Below are positions 6,218 through 14,691 of a stretch of 15,350 nt of DNA, piece by piece (position 1 is the first letter of the stretch; every line of letters starts with the position of its first letter). A model generated the notes under the pieces. The model saw only the letters and a list, made by a program, of their open reading frames with translations, did not search any database and had not been told where the DNA came from. The translations under genes and the position numbers were made by a program. This stretch comes from Spirochaetaceae bacterium (GTDB lineage: Bacteria > Spirochaetota > Spirochaetia > Treponematales > Breznakiellaceae): NCBI GenBank assembly GCA_031278295.1, contig JAITKQ010000137.1, forward strand, positions 1 to 15,350, in the 5' to 3' direction.

Positions 6218-7095
6218 AAAGCATGACGGGTTTTGCGTACACGGAAAAACAATCGGGCGGGGTTTCGGTTGTCGTAGAAATAAAAGGCTATAACAGCCGT
6301 TTTCTGGAAGTGAGCGTAAACCTTAACCCGCAGCTTTCGGCGCTGGAACCGCAAATACGCGGCATAATCACCGAGCATTGTAGGCGCGGCAAGGTGGAGG
6401 TAAGCATACGCGAAAAAAAAGAAAACGCCTTATTTTCCATAAGGGTAAACGCGGAGGCTGTGCGCGCCTATGGCGCCGCCGCGGAAAAAATAAAATCGTT
6501 GCTGCCGCCCGGAATCTGTTCCGAAGAAAATATGCCGCTAAAGACATTTTTTGAGCTGGAAGGAGTCGTAGAGACAGAAAAAGATAATGAGGCGGAATAT
6601 GAGGCATGGATAAACATAAAAGATGTTTTTTTTGAAACATTGGGGAAATTTGAAAACGAGCGTGAACGTGAAGGGCATCATACAAAAGAAAATATTTTGT
6701 CGTATATTACAATTCTTGAAAGATCGCGTGATACAATAGCTTCATTACTGCCACAGATAGAGAAGTCTATAAAAGACAATATAAGAATCCGGTTTGCCGA
6801 ACTTGCCGCCGATAATGTTGATGAAAACCGTGTGCTTGCCGAAACTGCGCTACTGCTGATGAAATATACGATTGCGGAGGAGGTATCGCGGCTTTCTGTA
6901 CATTTGTCAGACTTCCGCACCGTGATTGACGGCTATGCCAGCGCCGGGAAAAAGCTTGATTTTATATGTCAGGAAATGAACCGCGAGATAAACACGATAG
7001 GTTCAAAAACACCCTTGGTAGAGGTGAGCCGCGTTGTGGTTGACATGAAGGACGCGGTGGAAAATATAAGGGAACAACTGCGGAACACGGAGTAG
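6214..7095 (+). CDS. yicC: YicC/YloC-family endoribonuclease
   Basis: A 293-residue protein of full family length. The invariant N-terminus MKSMTGFAYTE and the nearby EIKGYNSRFLEV (22-33) are the YicC_N signature. The C-terminal DUF1732 part contains DFICQEMNREINTIGSK (about 249-265) and ends in the conserved VDMKDAVENIREQLRN helix. Family members have been reported as RNA endonucleases acting on small or structured RNAs in the cytosol. The ATG overlaps the murC stop, and GGAGG at 6202-6206 supplies a ribosome site. The cytidylate kinase homologue follows 12 bp later. The gene appears more AT-rich than murC and metC. Confidence 0.92.
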   Translation: MKSMTGFAYTEKQSGGVSVVVEIKGYNSRFLEVSVNLNPQLSALEPQIRGIITEHCRRGKVEVSIREKKENALFSIRVNAEAVRAYGAAAEKIKSLLPPGICSEENMPLKTFFELEGVVETEKDNEAEYEAWINIKDVFFETLGKFENEREREGHHTKENILSYITILERSRDTIASLLPQIEKSIKDNIRIRFAELAADNVDENRVLAETALLLMKYTIAEEVSRLSVHLSDFRTVIDGYASAGKKLDFICQEMNREINTIGSKTPLVEVSRVVVDMKDAVENIREQLRNTE

Positions 7096-7107
7096 GAGCG
7101 CCGGAAA

Positions 7108-7656
7108 ATGGATTCTGTCAAACGAAATATTAAAATCGCGATTTCGGGCAAGAGCGGCTGCGGCAACACGACGGTAACAGCGCTTACCGCAAAAAAACTG
7201 GGCTTGCGTTTCATCAATTTTACTTTCAGGAATTTGGCGGCGGAAAAAAATATTAAGCTTGAAGATGTGCTGCGGCTCGCGGAACAGGACGATTGTTGGG
7301 ACAGGGAGGTTGACAGGCGTCAGATCGAGGCCGCCTTAAGCGACAGTGAGACAGGCTGTGCGCTGGGATCCCGTCTGGCGATATGGATGCTGAAGGAAGC
7401 GGATATAAAAGTTTATTTAAAAGCCCAAGCCGAGATCAGGGTCCGCCGCCTGATGAGGCGCGATGGGGGGGATTTCGACGCGGTAGCGGCGTTCACACGG
7501 GAACGCGACATACGCGACCACGAGCGCTACCTGCGTTTATACAACATTGACAACGATGACTACGCCTTTGCCGACCTCGTCATCGATTCAGGGTTACATA
7601 CGCCGGAGGAGATCGTAAGCCGGATAAGCGGCAAGGCCGCGTCTATCAGCAACTAA
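7108..7656 (+). CDS. Cytidylate-kinase-like P-loop protein with altered Walker A
   Basis: A 182-residue protein resembling the short (archaeal-type) cytidylate kinases, which phosphorylate CMP/dCMP. It shows the P-loop region AISGKSGCGNTT (11-22), DREVDRRQIEAAL (about 65-77), a GSRLAIW strand (87-93) like the family's 'ESRLAGW', VYLKAQAEIRVRRLMRRDGG in the lid region and a YNIDNDDYAFADLVIDSG ending like 'YGIDIDDLSIYDLVI'. The consensus GxxGxGK[ST] lysine is Asn20 (AAC at 7165-7167), while a lysine appears earlier at position 15. This may impair ATP binding or be offset by Lys15. An ATG 12 bp after yicC with GGA upstream fits. The gene symbol cmk is withheld because activity is uncertain. Confidence 0.75.
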   Translation: MDSVKRNIKIAISGKSGCGNTTVTALTAKKLGLRFINFTFRNLAAEKNIKLEDVLRLAEQDDCWDREVDRRQIEAALSDSETGCALGSRLAIWMLKEADIKVYLKAQAEIRVRRLMRRDGGDFDAVAAFTRERDIRDHERYLRLYNIDNDDYAFADLVIDSGLHTPEEIVSRISGKAASISN

Positions 7657-7670
7657 GGGGGGGGGGGGGG
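7657..7670. repeat. Homopolymeric G14 tract between the kinase and guaA
   Basis: Fourteen G residues begin directly after the TAA stop at 7654-7656 and end 63 bp before the guaA ATG. On the minus strand this is a C14 tract. The following bases include an imperfect GC-rich inverted repeat (roughly 7673-7711). A change of length would alter neither reading frame but could affect spacing or RNA structure between the genes. Confidence 0.9.
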
Positions 7671-7733
7671 TGCGCGGGAAGTGCGGCGCGCCTCCTTGCG
7701 GGGCCTTCCGCCAAAATGCGAAAATCAGGAATC

Positions 7734-9326
7734 ATGGATAAAATACTGATACTGGACTTTGGCAGCCAGACAACGGCGCTTATAGGGCGGCGCATACGGG
7801 AAATGGGCGTTTATGCCGACATTACAGGCGGCGGCGTCAAACTTGAGGCCGCTACGCTGGACGGCGTCCGCGGCATAGTACTTTCCGGCTCGCCTGAGTC
7901 GGTTTACGGAGCGGGAATCGCGCCGGACCCCTATGTTTACCGTTGCGGCCTGCCGCTTTTGGGCATCTGTTACGGTTTGCAGCGCATGACGGCGGACTCA
8001 GGGGGTCTTGTAAGCGCCCTGCCTAAACGGGAGTACGGCGGCGTCCAGGTGTCCGTACCGCGTCCGGAACATACCCCGCCCCATGTAAAGCCGTTTCTGG
8101 ACGCTTTTAAAGGCAGCTTCACCGCATGGATGAGTCACGGCGATACCCTGACCCGCCTCGCGCCGGGCTTCATCGAGTACGGCACAAGCGTAACCGGCTT
8201 TCCCGCCGTGCTGGGGCACGAAAGCAAAAACTGGTTCGGAGTCCAGTTCCACCCCGAAGTAACGCATACGGAAGGCGGCTCGGAAATTCTGGCCGCCTTT
8301 GTGTTTGGCGTATGCCGTTGTAAAAAAGACTGGACGATGGAAGGCTACCTGGAGGAGGTAAAAGATGAACTGCGCCGCCGCGTCGGCAGCGGGACTGTTC
8401 TGCTTTTGATTTCTGGCGGCGTAGATTCGACCGTGGCCGGGGCACTGCTGCTGGAGGCGCTGGGGCCGGAGCGCGTCCACCTGATGTACATGGATACCGG
8501 CCTGATGCGCAAGGACGAGACGGCGCTGGTAAAAACAAATCTTGAACGGCTTGGGGCCCGCCATCTCCACATCATCCATTGTGCGGATCAGTTTTTTGCG
8601 GCCCTGTCCGGCCTCAGTGCGCCGGAAGACAAGCGCAAGGCCATAGGCGATCTGTTCATCACGATACAGGAACGCGAGGTTGCCCGACTCGGCTTGCCGG
8701 ATTCGTACCTGTTGGCGCAGGGTACGCTGTACACCGACCTTATAGAGAGCGGCAAAGGTGTAGGAAACAATGCTCATTTAATAAAAAGCCACCACAATGT
8801 AGGAAGTCCGCTTGTTGAGCTGAAACGGCGGGCCGGCAAAATCCTGGAACCGCTGGACAGGCTGTACAAGGACGAGGTCCGCGCCCTGGGCCGTCTGCTC
8901 CGACTCGATGAGGCCGTCGTGGGTAGGCATCCGTTTCCCGGACCGGGCCTCGCCGTGCGGATACTTGGCGAGCTTACCCGCGAAAAATGTGAAATTCTGC
9001 GTGAGGCGGATGCGATTTTTATTGATGAGCTGCGGAAACGGCGGACGGCGGACGGAAGCAAGTCCCTGTACGACGATATATGGCAGGCCTTTGCCGTGCT
9101 GCTGCCGGTACGTTCGGTCGGTGTGGCGGGCGACGCGCGGAAGTACGGCTGGGTGGCGGCGCTTCGCGCGGTAACGAGCGCGGACGGCATGACTGCGGAC
9201 GTGTACCCGCTGCCGCCCAAAGACCTTATCGAAATTTCCACACTGATAACGAACAATGTTGAGGGTATAGGCCGTGTTACCTATGATGTATCCAGTAAAC
9301 CGCCCGCCACGATTGAATGGGAATAG
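7734..9326 (+). CDS. guaA: GMP synthase (glutamine-hydrolysing)
   Basis: A 530-residue cytosolic enzyme converting XMP to GMP with ATP and glutamine. The class-I amidotransferase domain starts with ILILDFGSQ and has the nucleophile in GICYGLQ (Cys79) and the His/Glu of QFHPEVTHTEGG (His173, Glu175). The ATP-pyrophosphatase domain begins at about 200 with the loop SGGVDST (227-233). HPFPGPGLAVRILGE and the C-terminal dimerisation segment ending RVTYDVSSKPPATIEWE are intact. The ATG at 7734 is preferred to 7716 because AGGAATC lies immediately before it and the fold begins at once. It is 77 bp downstream of the kinase gene, beyond the G14 tract, so it may be read through or have its own promoter; none was recognised. 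It faces the pcnB-family gene convergently. Confidence 0.95.
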   Translation: MDKILILDFGSQTTALIGRRIREMGVYADITGGGVKLEAATLDGVRGIVLSGSPESVYGAGIAPDPYVYRCGLPLLGICYGLQRMTADSGGLVSALPKREYGGVQVSVPRPEHTPPHVKPFLDAFKGSFTAWMSHGDTLTRLAPGFIEYGTSVTGFPAVLGHESKNWFGVQFHPEVTHTEGGSEILAAFVFGVCRCKKDWTMEGYLEEVKDELRRRVGSGTVLLLISGGVDSTVAGALLLEALGPERVHLMYMDTGLMRKDETALVKTNLERLGARHLHIIHCADQFFAALSGLSAPEDKRKAIGDLFITIQEREVARLGLPDSYLLAQGTLYTDLIESGKGVGNNAHLIKSHHNVGSPLVELKRRAGKILEPLDRLYKDEVRALGRLLRLDEAVVGRHPFPGPGLAVRILGELTREKCEILREADAIFIDELRKRRTADGSKSLYDDIWQAFAVLLPVRSVGVAGDARKYGWVAALRAVTSADGMTADVYPLPPKDLIEISTLITNNVEGIGRVTYDVSSKPPATIEWE

Positions 9327-9369
9327 GCGGCAAATACCCGTTTGCGAATGAAAGACCGGCTGGCGCGTT

Positions 9370-9385
9370 CCCCGCTAGGGGTTTT
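9370..9385 (+). terminator. Weak terminator candidate after guaA
   Basis: CCCC (9370-9373), GCTA and GGGG (9378-9381) are followed by TTTT (9382-9385) on the guaA strand. The stem has only four base pairs, so confidence is low. It is the only terminator-like structure in the 57-bp convergent gap and overlaps the last codon of the opposing gene. Confidence 0.25.
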
Positions 9386-10757
9386 AGCCCATCCGCTCCG
9401 AAAGGCTAGCCGCCATTTCCAAAAGTTTTTCCCTGCTGTTCATTTCCGGGTCTTCAATGACGGCCTCCAAAAGGCTGTCCAGGATAAGGCCCATTTTCCT
9501 TCCGGCCGCGATGCCCGCTTCCATCAGGTCCACGCCGCTTACGGCAAGATCCTTCCTGGAAAGTACCCGCCCGGCTTCAAGTACAGAATCTATACGGTTC
9601 CGGAAATCAAGCAGCAGACCCGGCGGCGGCGGCGTTCCAAGCATCCCGAACGAGTCGGAACGGCGAAGATCGAACAAAGCCTGGAGGTTTTTCTCCCCGA
9701 CACGGCGTACAAAACGGCGGACCGCGCCGGCGCTCCAGGAATCGGTATAGTTGAACATGTGCTCCCTGACAAGGTGTACCGTTTCGTCAATCTCGGCATT
9801 GGGGTAACGGAGCCGCGTCATCACCGCACGGGTAATCTCAGCGGACAAAAGCTCGTGGTTGTGGAATGTCCATACGCCGTTGTCGCCGCATTTTGCGGAA
9901 GCGGGCTTTCCTAGATCGTGAAACAGCGCGGCAAGGCGGACGGTATGTTTGTAGTCGGACCGCGCAGCGTAGTCGCAGGCAAGCAGGCTGTGCGTCAGTA
10001 CATCGAAACGGTGGTAACCCTTCTGTTGGACGCCCCGGCAGCGCAGAAGCTCCGGCAGCACGAGGCGCAACAGCCCGCACTGCTCCATCCGGAGCAGTGC
10101 GGAGGAAGGTTTTTTGGAGGCTACGATCTTGTCGAATTCCACCTTCACACGTTCTATCGAAACAGGGCTTATCATCGAGGGGCGCGCTTTGATCGCCGAC
10201 AAAAGCTCCCCGTCAATGTCAAAACCGAGTTGGGAAGCAAACCTGAGGGCACGGAGGGCGCGAAGTCCGTCCTCGTTCAAACGATCCTCCGCCCTGCCTA
10301 CGCAGCGTATTAATTTTTTCTCTATGTCCCTCCTGCCGCGGAAGGGGTCAATGACGTGTCCCTCCGGCAGTATGGCCGCGATAGCGTTAATCGTAAAATC
10401 GCGGCGGCCAAGGTCCTCCTCTATGCTGGAAGTGTAGCTGACACTGTCCGGATGCCTGCCGTCCGCATAGCGGCCGTCCGTGCGCAAGGTGGTAACCTCG
10501 AAAGAATGTTTTTTATGGCGGATGGTAACGGTGCCGTGCTTTATGCCGGTAGGTATAACGGCGGGAAACATACACATAATGTCTTCAGGGCGGGCATCGC
10601 TGGCAAGGTCCCAGTCCGCATACTCCGCCCCGCGCAAGGTATCTCTGACCGCGCCCCCCACCAAAAACACCTGCTTGCCGTGCGCGTTGAAAACAGCGCA
10701 AAGTTCCCGCAGCAGTGAAGGAACAGCTATGCGGTCAATCTTTGATGCGGTACGCAT
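9384..10757 (-). CDS. CCA-adding enzyme / poly(A) polymerase family nucleotidyltransferase with HD domain
   Basis: A 457-residue class-II template-independent nucleotidyltransferase that adds or repairs the CCA end of tRNA, or polyadenylates RNA. The head domain carries LVGGAVRD (32-39), the catalytic DWD pair (48-50), RRDFTINAIA (118-127) and EDGLRALRALRF (162-173), the segment that selects the base. An HD phosphohydrolase-like domain follows, with H256 and HD 280-281 and a later FHNHE (298-302). ATG 10757 is used; a TTG at 10772 directly after the greA stop would add five residues. Neither has a clear ribosome site, so coupling to greA, whose stop lies 15 bp upstream, is likely. CCA-adding, A-adding-only and poly(A) polymerase activities cannot be separated by eye, so no symbol is given. 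Confidence 0.87.
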   Translation of the reverse strand: MRTASKIDRIAVPSLLRELCAVFNAHGKQVFLVGGAVRDTLRGAEYADWDLASDARPEDIMCMFPAVIPTGIKHGTVTIRHKKHSFEVTTLRTDGRYADGRHPDSVSYTSSIEEDLGRRDFTINAIAAILPEGHVIDPFRGRRDIEKKLIRCVGRAEDRLNEDGLRALRALRFASQLGFDIDGELLSAIKARPSMISPVSIERVKVEFDKIVASKKPSSALLRMEQCGLLRLVLPELLRCRGVQQKGYHRFDVLTHSLLACDYAARSDYKHTVRLAALFHDLGKPASAKCGDNGVWTFHNHELLSAEITRAVMTRLRYPNAEIDETVHLVREHMFNYTDSWSAGAVRRFVRRVGEKNLQALFDLRRSDSFGMLGTPPPPGLLLDFRNRIDSVLEAGRVLSRKDLAVSGVDLMEAGIAAGRKMGLILDSLLEAVIEDPEMNSREKLLEMAASLSERMG

Positions 10758-10772
10758 GGTAACCCGGGGCAA

Positions 10773-13463
10773 TCACTGTTTTGCGGCGGAAATTTCCTTT
10801 ACCGTGTAAGTTACCTTTTCATCGTTGATCACAAAATCAAATTTTTCGCCTATATGCTTGTTCATTAAAGAGCTGCCAAAGGGCGACAGGTAAGAAATAA
10901 CCTTGTTGTCCGGATCGGATTCCCATGGGCCGAAAATAGTGTAAACATCGTCCGTATTCGTAGACTCGTTGACAAGCGTGACTACGGTTCCAAAGGAAAT
11001 GCGGGAAGTATTCACCGTAGACGGGTCAAAAAGCTGGGCGCGTTCTATTTCGCTCTTCAGTTTTGCAACGGTAGAATTAAGAATTTCCTGCTTTTCTTTT
11101 GCGGCCTTGTACTCCGCATTCTCGCGCAGGTCACCGAGCGACAGCGCAAACGCTATTTCTTTGGAGTTTGCCGGAATATCTTCGGTCATTATGCGCTCAA
11201 GCTGCTTCTGTTTTTCATCGTACTTTGCTACCGTAACGATAAGGGTCCGTGTAACGGTATCCTTTTCTACCGCGCCAAAGAATTTGAAGTCGGGGTACTT
11301 GTCCAGTATACGATTCTTGAGTTTCAGCTTATCTGCGGGATCAAGGTCTTTTACATCTTCAACAAGCGTATAGACCCTGACAATCGTTTCGCGGTTTGCG
11401 CTGTCGATATAGTCATCAAGCAAATTCTCCTTGAATAAAATCGTGTATACATGCCGGTTTATCTTTTTGTTGTCCGTGGTGTCACGGCGGTTGTCTATCT
11501 CACGGTAAGTTAATTCGAGAATATAGACCAGCGTAATGATTATCTTTTCATCGCTTATTCCGGCTTTGGCAAACAGGGGATCTTCACGGAAATTCCTGTA
11601 GAACCAAACCACCGCCTCACGGTTATCCCTGTAATTCTCAAAGCATCCGCGTATCATGGCAGCAATTTTATCTTCGCTGCCGGCCTGTCTAAGTTCGTCA
11701 ATGATGGACTCAGACAGCGCGTACGGAAAAAGGCTGATATAAATATCCTGCCATGCCGGTACAAAAAGCTTAATCTGGACAAGAAAATCTTTTTTTGTGG
11801 TCTCATCTTTGAGATTTTGAAACAAATTGGACAAATTATCTATGCGCCCAAGCAGGCCGGTAAAATTTAAATGCAAAAGCGGGCCCAAGTATGGGTACGA
11901 AGCCGCTAAATTCTTGAGCAAAAGGTACGATGTTACGGCATACTCGTTTACCGGCATATTTGGTTTCAGGTATCCGGCAAAAAAAGATATCATCTCGTTA
12001 AAGTGATCCGAATCCGACTCTATATTCTTTATTTCATGCACAAATTCCCTGATCAGAGAAAGCCTGTTAAAGAATTTTTTTTCGGCCTTGAATTCGTTGT
12101 AAAGTTTTTCTTCTTTGCTTAAAGAACGCTCACGAACGGTATAAACATTTATGTTATTGGTACTTACACCGAATAAAGGGTTGTCTTTCAGTATACCGTG
12201 CGCCCTGGAGTTCCACGAGTTCCATTCGCCGGGCGAAAGCACGGAAGGAACGAGTTCTGCCTTTATGTGTTTGACATCGCAGAGGTTGTCAAAACTTTTT
12301 ATCAGCGTTTTTAAGGCCCACTCAGGATCGGTTTTTACCTTTTCACGAAGCTTTTCCTTGCTCATGGTCGCCTTTAAAACCCAGATATGATTCTTTTCCA
12401 GAGTCTGCAACGCATCAACCGCCATTTTAAGCGACATGCTATGCGCACGTTTTTTCGCGAAATCTATCACGATGTCGTCGCCTTCAACTTTTGCGATTCG
12501 CCCGACGCCCCAGGTCCTGTGAAATACAAAATTACCCTTGTCAAACGCTATATGTTTTTCAAAATCCAATATGGCTTCGTGCACGTTTCGCCAGTTCTGC
12601 GTAAGATTCGATATCCTGATATACTCTTCAAGCTGGCTGTGCTGCGCGTACTTCTGTCTAAAACATTCGGTTATTTCTTTTCGCGCAAAGTTGTCACGTT
12701 CATTGTAGTTCAGTATCAGCTTTAATACGACAATTGCCGTACCAAAGTCGCCGCGTTTTTTGCAGGAATTGTACACATCGACAAGCAACATAGCCGCCTT
12801 GTCCGTGTTTATATTTTTTGCAACCTTGTTTTGGGTGGAAAGAAAAAAATCCATATCGTCCGGGTGGTAATCAATCAGTTTAAGCCATATTTCCCGCACG
12901 TTGGTAAACAGTTGTTTGTTGATGTAGCGGTGCAGTGATTTTTTGAAATAGTCTGTCGCCTCGTCAATATCGCATTGTTTTTCGGCATGTTCGGCAAGCA
13001 ACTTCGCAATATCCGCCTCGTCGGCATCTATTTTTATGAGGCGTTTCCAGGCGTCAAACAGTTTTTCTTCTTCGTTGTCATTTTTGTAACATTCGCCCAG
13101 TGTACGCAACGCGAATTTAGATTCGCCGTATTCGAGTATGCGCTCGCAAAGGTATTTTACTATGTTCCATTTATGGTTGTCTACAAAAATACCGACAAGG
13201 CTGATAAGCGCGGCGTCATCTATTATCTGCTGCGAGAGCGCCACCATGCCGGAAAAATAAACGGCAATGATGCTGTTTTTGGAATGGCTGAGATGCTCAT
13301 CACATATATTTTTTACATCGGCATAGGCATGATTCTTTTTTGCCTGATCAAGCACAAGATCAAGCTCCTTAAACCGGTCGATGGAATAGTTACTAAGCGT
13401 TGCTCTGGTAAACTTTTCTTCGTTCAGCATATTCTGTACATCTTTAAGCAATGATTCCGACAT
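10773..13463 (-). CDS. greA: Giant GreA: transcript cleavage factor with long helical N-terminal region
   Basis: An 896-residue protein; ordinary GreA has about 158. The last 151 residues (from 746) are a full GreA. A coiled-coil arm carries the LGDLRENAEY tip (Asp778, Glu781), equivalent to the acidic pair that delivers Mg2+ to the RNA polymerase active site, and an FKBP-like C-terminal domain follows from about 822 (FGTVVTLVN...). Residues 1-300 look like TPR/helical repeats. Around 307-355, DKGNFVFHRTWGVGRI...IDF...H-M suggests a CarD/Tudor-like beta-domain, as in polymerase-binding proteins. The middle (about 360-740) is mostly helical and unassigned. Long GreA forms occur in Treponema and Chlamydia. 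ATG 13463 is preceded by AAGGA. It lies 26 bp after the TPR gene and 15 bp before the nucleotidyltransferase. The gene is distinctly AT-richer than metC. Confidence 0.88.
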   Translation of the reverse strand: MSESLLKDVQNMLNEEKFTRATLSNYSIDRFKELDLVLDQAKKNHAYADVKNICDEHLSHSKNSIIAVYFSGMVALSQQIIDDAALISLVGIFVDNHKWNIVKYLCERILEYGESKFALRTLGECYKNDNEEEKLFDAWKRLIKIDADEADIAKLLAEHAEKQCDIDEATDYFKKSLHRYINKQLFTNVREIWLKLIDYHPDDMDFFLSTQNKVAKNINTDKAAMLLVDVYNSCKKRGDFGTAIVVLKLILNYNERDNFARKEITECFRQKYAQHSQLEEYIRISNLTQNWRNVHEAILDFEKHIAFDKGNFVFHRTWGVGRIAKVEGDDIVIDFAKKRAHSMSLKMAVDALQTLEKNHIWVLKATMSKEKLREKVKTDPEWALKTLIKSFDNLCDVKHIKAELVPSVLSPGEWNSWNSRAHGILKDNPLFGVSTNNINVYTVRERSLSKEEKLYNEFKAEKKFFNRLSLIREFVHEIKNIESDSDHFNEMISFFAGYLKPNMPVNEYAVTSYLLLKNLAASYPYLGPLLHLNFTGLLGRIDNLSNLFQNLKDETTKKDFLVQIKLFVPAWQDIYISLFPYALSESIIDELRQAGSEDKIAAMIRGCFENYRDNREAVVWFYRNFREDPLFAKAGISDEKIIITLVYILELTYREIDNRRDTTDNKKINRHVYTILFKENLLDDYIDSANRETIVRVYTLVEDVKDLDPADKLKLKNRILDKYPDFKFFGAVEKDTVTRTLIVTVAKYDEKQKQLERIMTEDIPANSKEIAFALSLGDLRENAEYKAAKEKQEILNSTVAKLKSEIERAQLFDPSTVNTSRISFGTVVTLVNESTNTDDVYTIFGPWESDPDNKVISYLSPFGSSLMNKHIGEKFDFVINDEKVTYTVKEISAAKQ

Positions 13464-13489
13464 TTCTCAAGTCCTTCCTTATCCCTTAT

Positions 13490-14443
13490 CTAACTCATAT
13501 ACCGATCAAAAATAACCGGTTCAATTATTTTTATCTTTAATTTAATTTCATCAATTAAAGCATGATCCCTGTTGTTCCATTCGTAATAATCCATCAGCCT
13601 GAAATACTTGTTTAGCAGGGCCGGTGTCAAAACGTTTTCATCCCCGGGCATACCGCGCATTTTGTTCTCCAAATCAAAAATTTGCTGTCTCAGCCGGCCC
13701 AGTTCTGTAAGTTTAAGCTCCCGCTTTACGGTAAAAACGCCAAACAGGGCGCCATAAACCGGAATCCATTCCCTCAATTCAGCTCCTGAATGACCCATAT
13801 CCGCAACACGCCGGACAAGCTCAAGGATAAGTTCCGATTCCAAATTCCGCAGATCAATAGCCTGCGGGTCTATAAAGAACGCCTCGCGGAACAGCGCCTT
13901 GGCCGCCTTTGTTTCACCCAACAGCGCATAAACGTCTGCCAGGACCGCCATGATCGCCGCATCCTCCTGCTTGACATTTGCCGCCTGTTTAAGGTAGGTT
14001 AAAGCCTGCTCGTAACTGCCGATACCTTTGTAGCAGCGCCCAATCTGCCCTAAAAGATCGGGATCATGCCTCATGTTGCCGTCCTCAAAAACTTCACTGA
14101 AGTTTTGCAGGGCAAGGCCGTAAACGAAACGTTTTACCGCGTACTGGCATCTGTCGAATGTATTCCCGACAATGTCAAGAAAGCCGTAATAGCTTTTCCA
14201 CCAGGAAAGCAGAAAATTGCCCCTGTTGTACGGGCCGACATCCCCTGTACTGTCCATATCCTTTATACGTTCCAGCCACCAGTTAAGGCAGTTTAACGCA
14301 TAAAGCGCCTCTTGATGCCTATAATCCGTGCGCAAAGCCTGTACAAGCTTTTCAAGCGCCTCCGCGGGTCTGGCTTCCTTCATCTTGTTATAGGCTTCCT
14401 GGATGAGGTTCCGTGCCATAGTCTCCGCATCCGTTTTATCCAT
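13490..14443 (-). CDS. TPR-repeat protein of unknown function
   Basis: A 317-residue, apparently soluble helical protein. TPR-like helix pairs are seen near the N-terminus (AEALEKLVQALRTDYRHQEA, about 27-46) and at about 130-195 (LLGQIGRCYKGIGSYEQAL... AVLADVYALLGETKAAKALF). A C-terminal coiled segment (LGRLRQQIFDLENKMRG) follows. No signal peptide, transmembrane helix or catalytic motif is visible, so a protein-binding role is the safest inference. ATG 14443 follows AGGGAG; a GTG immediately before it (14446) is an alternative giving one more residue. It is first in the minus-strand operon, read from the promoter at 14501-14528, with giant greA 26 bp downstream. The shared helical-repeat style suggests the two proteins could work together on RNA polymerase, but that is speculation. 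Confidence 0.75.
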   Translation of the reverse strand: MDKTDAETMARNLIQEAYNKMKEARPAEALEKLVQALRTDYRHQEALYALNCLNWWLERIKDMDSTGDVGPYNRGNFLLSWWKSYYGFLDIVGNTFDRCQYAVKRFVYGLALQNFSEVFEDGNMRHDPDLLGQIGRCYKGIGSYEQALTYLKQAANVKQEDAAIMAVLADVYALLGETKAAKALFREAFFIDPQAIDLRNLESELILELVRRVADMGHSGAELREWIPVYGALFGVFTVKRELKLTELGRLRQQIFDLENKMRGMPGDENVLTPALLNKYFRLMDYYEWNNRDHALIDEIKLKIKIIEPVIFDRYMS

Positions 14444-14466
14444 CACTCCCTGAAGCGGATTTTACG

Positions 14467-14486
14467 ATCCCTGTCCATCCCTGTCC
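14467..14486 (-). repeat. 10-bp tandem direct repeat in the TPR-greA leader
   Basis: ATCCCTGTCC occurs twice with no gap (14467-14476, 14477-14486). On the minus strand this gives GGACAGGGAT twice in the 5' untranslated region, about 25-45 bases before the TPR start. It could be a binding site for a protein or RNA, or chance slippage. Confidence 0.5.
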
Positions 14487-14500
14487 GTTCCTCCCGCTTT

Positions 14501-14528
14501 ATTATACCCATAGATACAGTTTTTACAA
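14501..14528 (-). promoter_or_regulatory. Sigma-70-type promoter of the TPR-greA-nucleotidyltransferase operon
   Basis: Read on the minus strand, TTGTAA (14528-14523) is followed after 16 bp by a perfect TATAAT (14506-14501). Transcription would begin near 14494, leaving a leader of about 50 bases that contains the tandem 10-mer. This is the best promoter match in the window. Confidence 0.7.
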
Positions 14529-14691
14529 GTGGTGGGCGGGGGCATAACAGGGCATTGGCGTTTACTCCTGGAACAAGGCCTAATACGGCGGGCTGTCAGA
14601 CGGCGGCAAGGAGGAGGCCGCGTCCGTTCTGTACGGCCATTCACAGGATGTCAAGGGGACATTTTCAGCGATTCCGGCCTACGGCTCGATA

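Noticed and set aside
7998..8777. A 259-codon open frame on the minus strand inside guaA
   Set aside because: It lies wholly within guaA, whose catalytic motifs are intact, so it is a compositional shadow.
14584..14690. A protein-like open stretch (YGGLSDGGKEEAASVLYGHS...) running into the C14 tract
   Set aside because: It has no start codon, and a stop lies immediately upstream and again after the tract. No family was recognised. It might be a gene fragment, but evidence is too thin to annotate.
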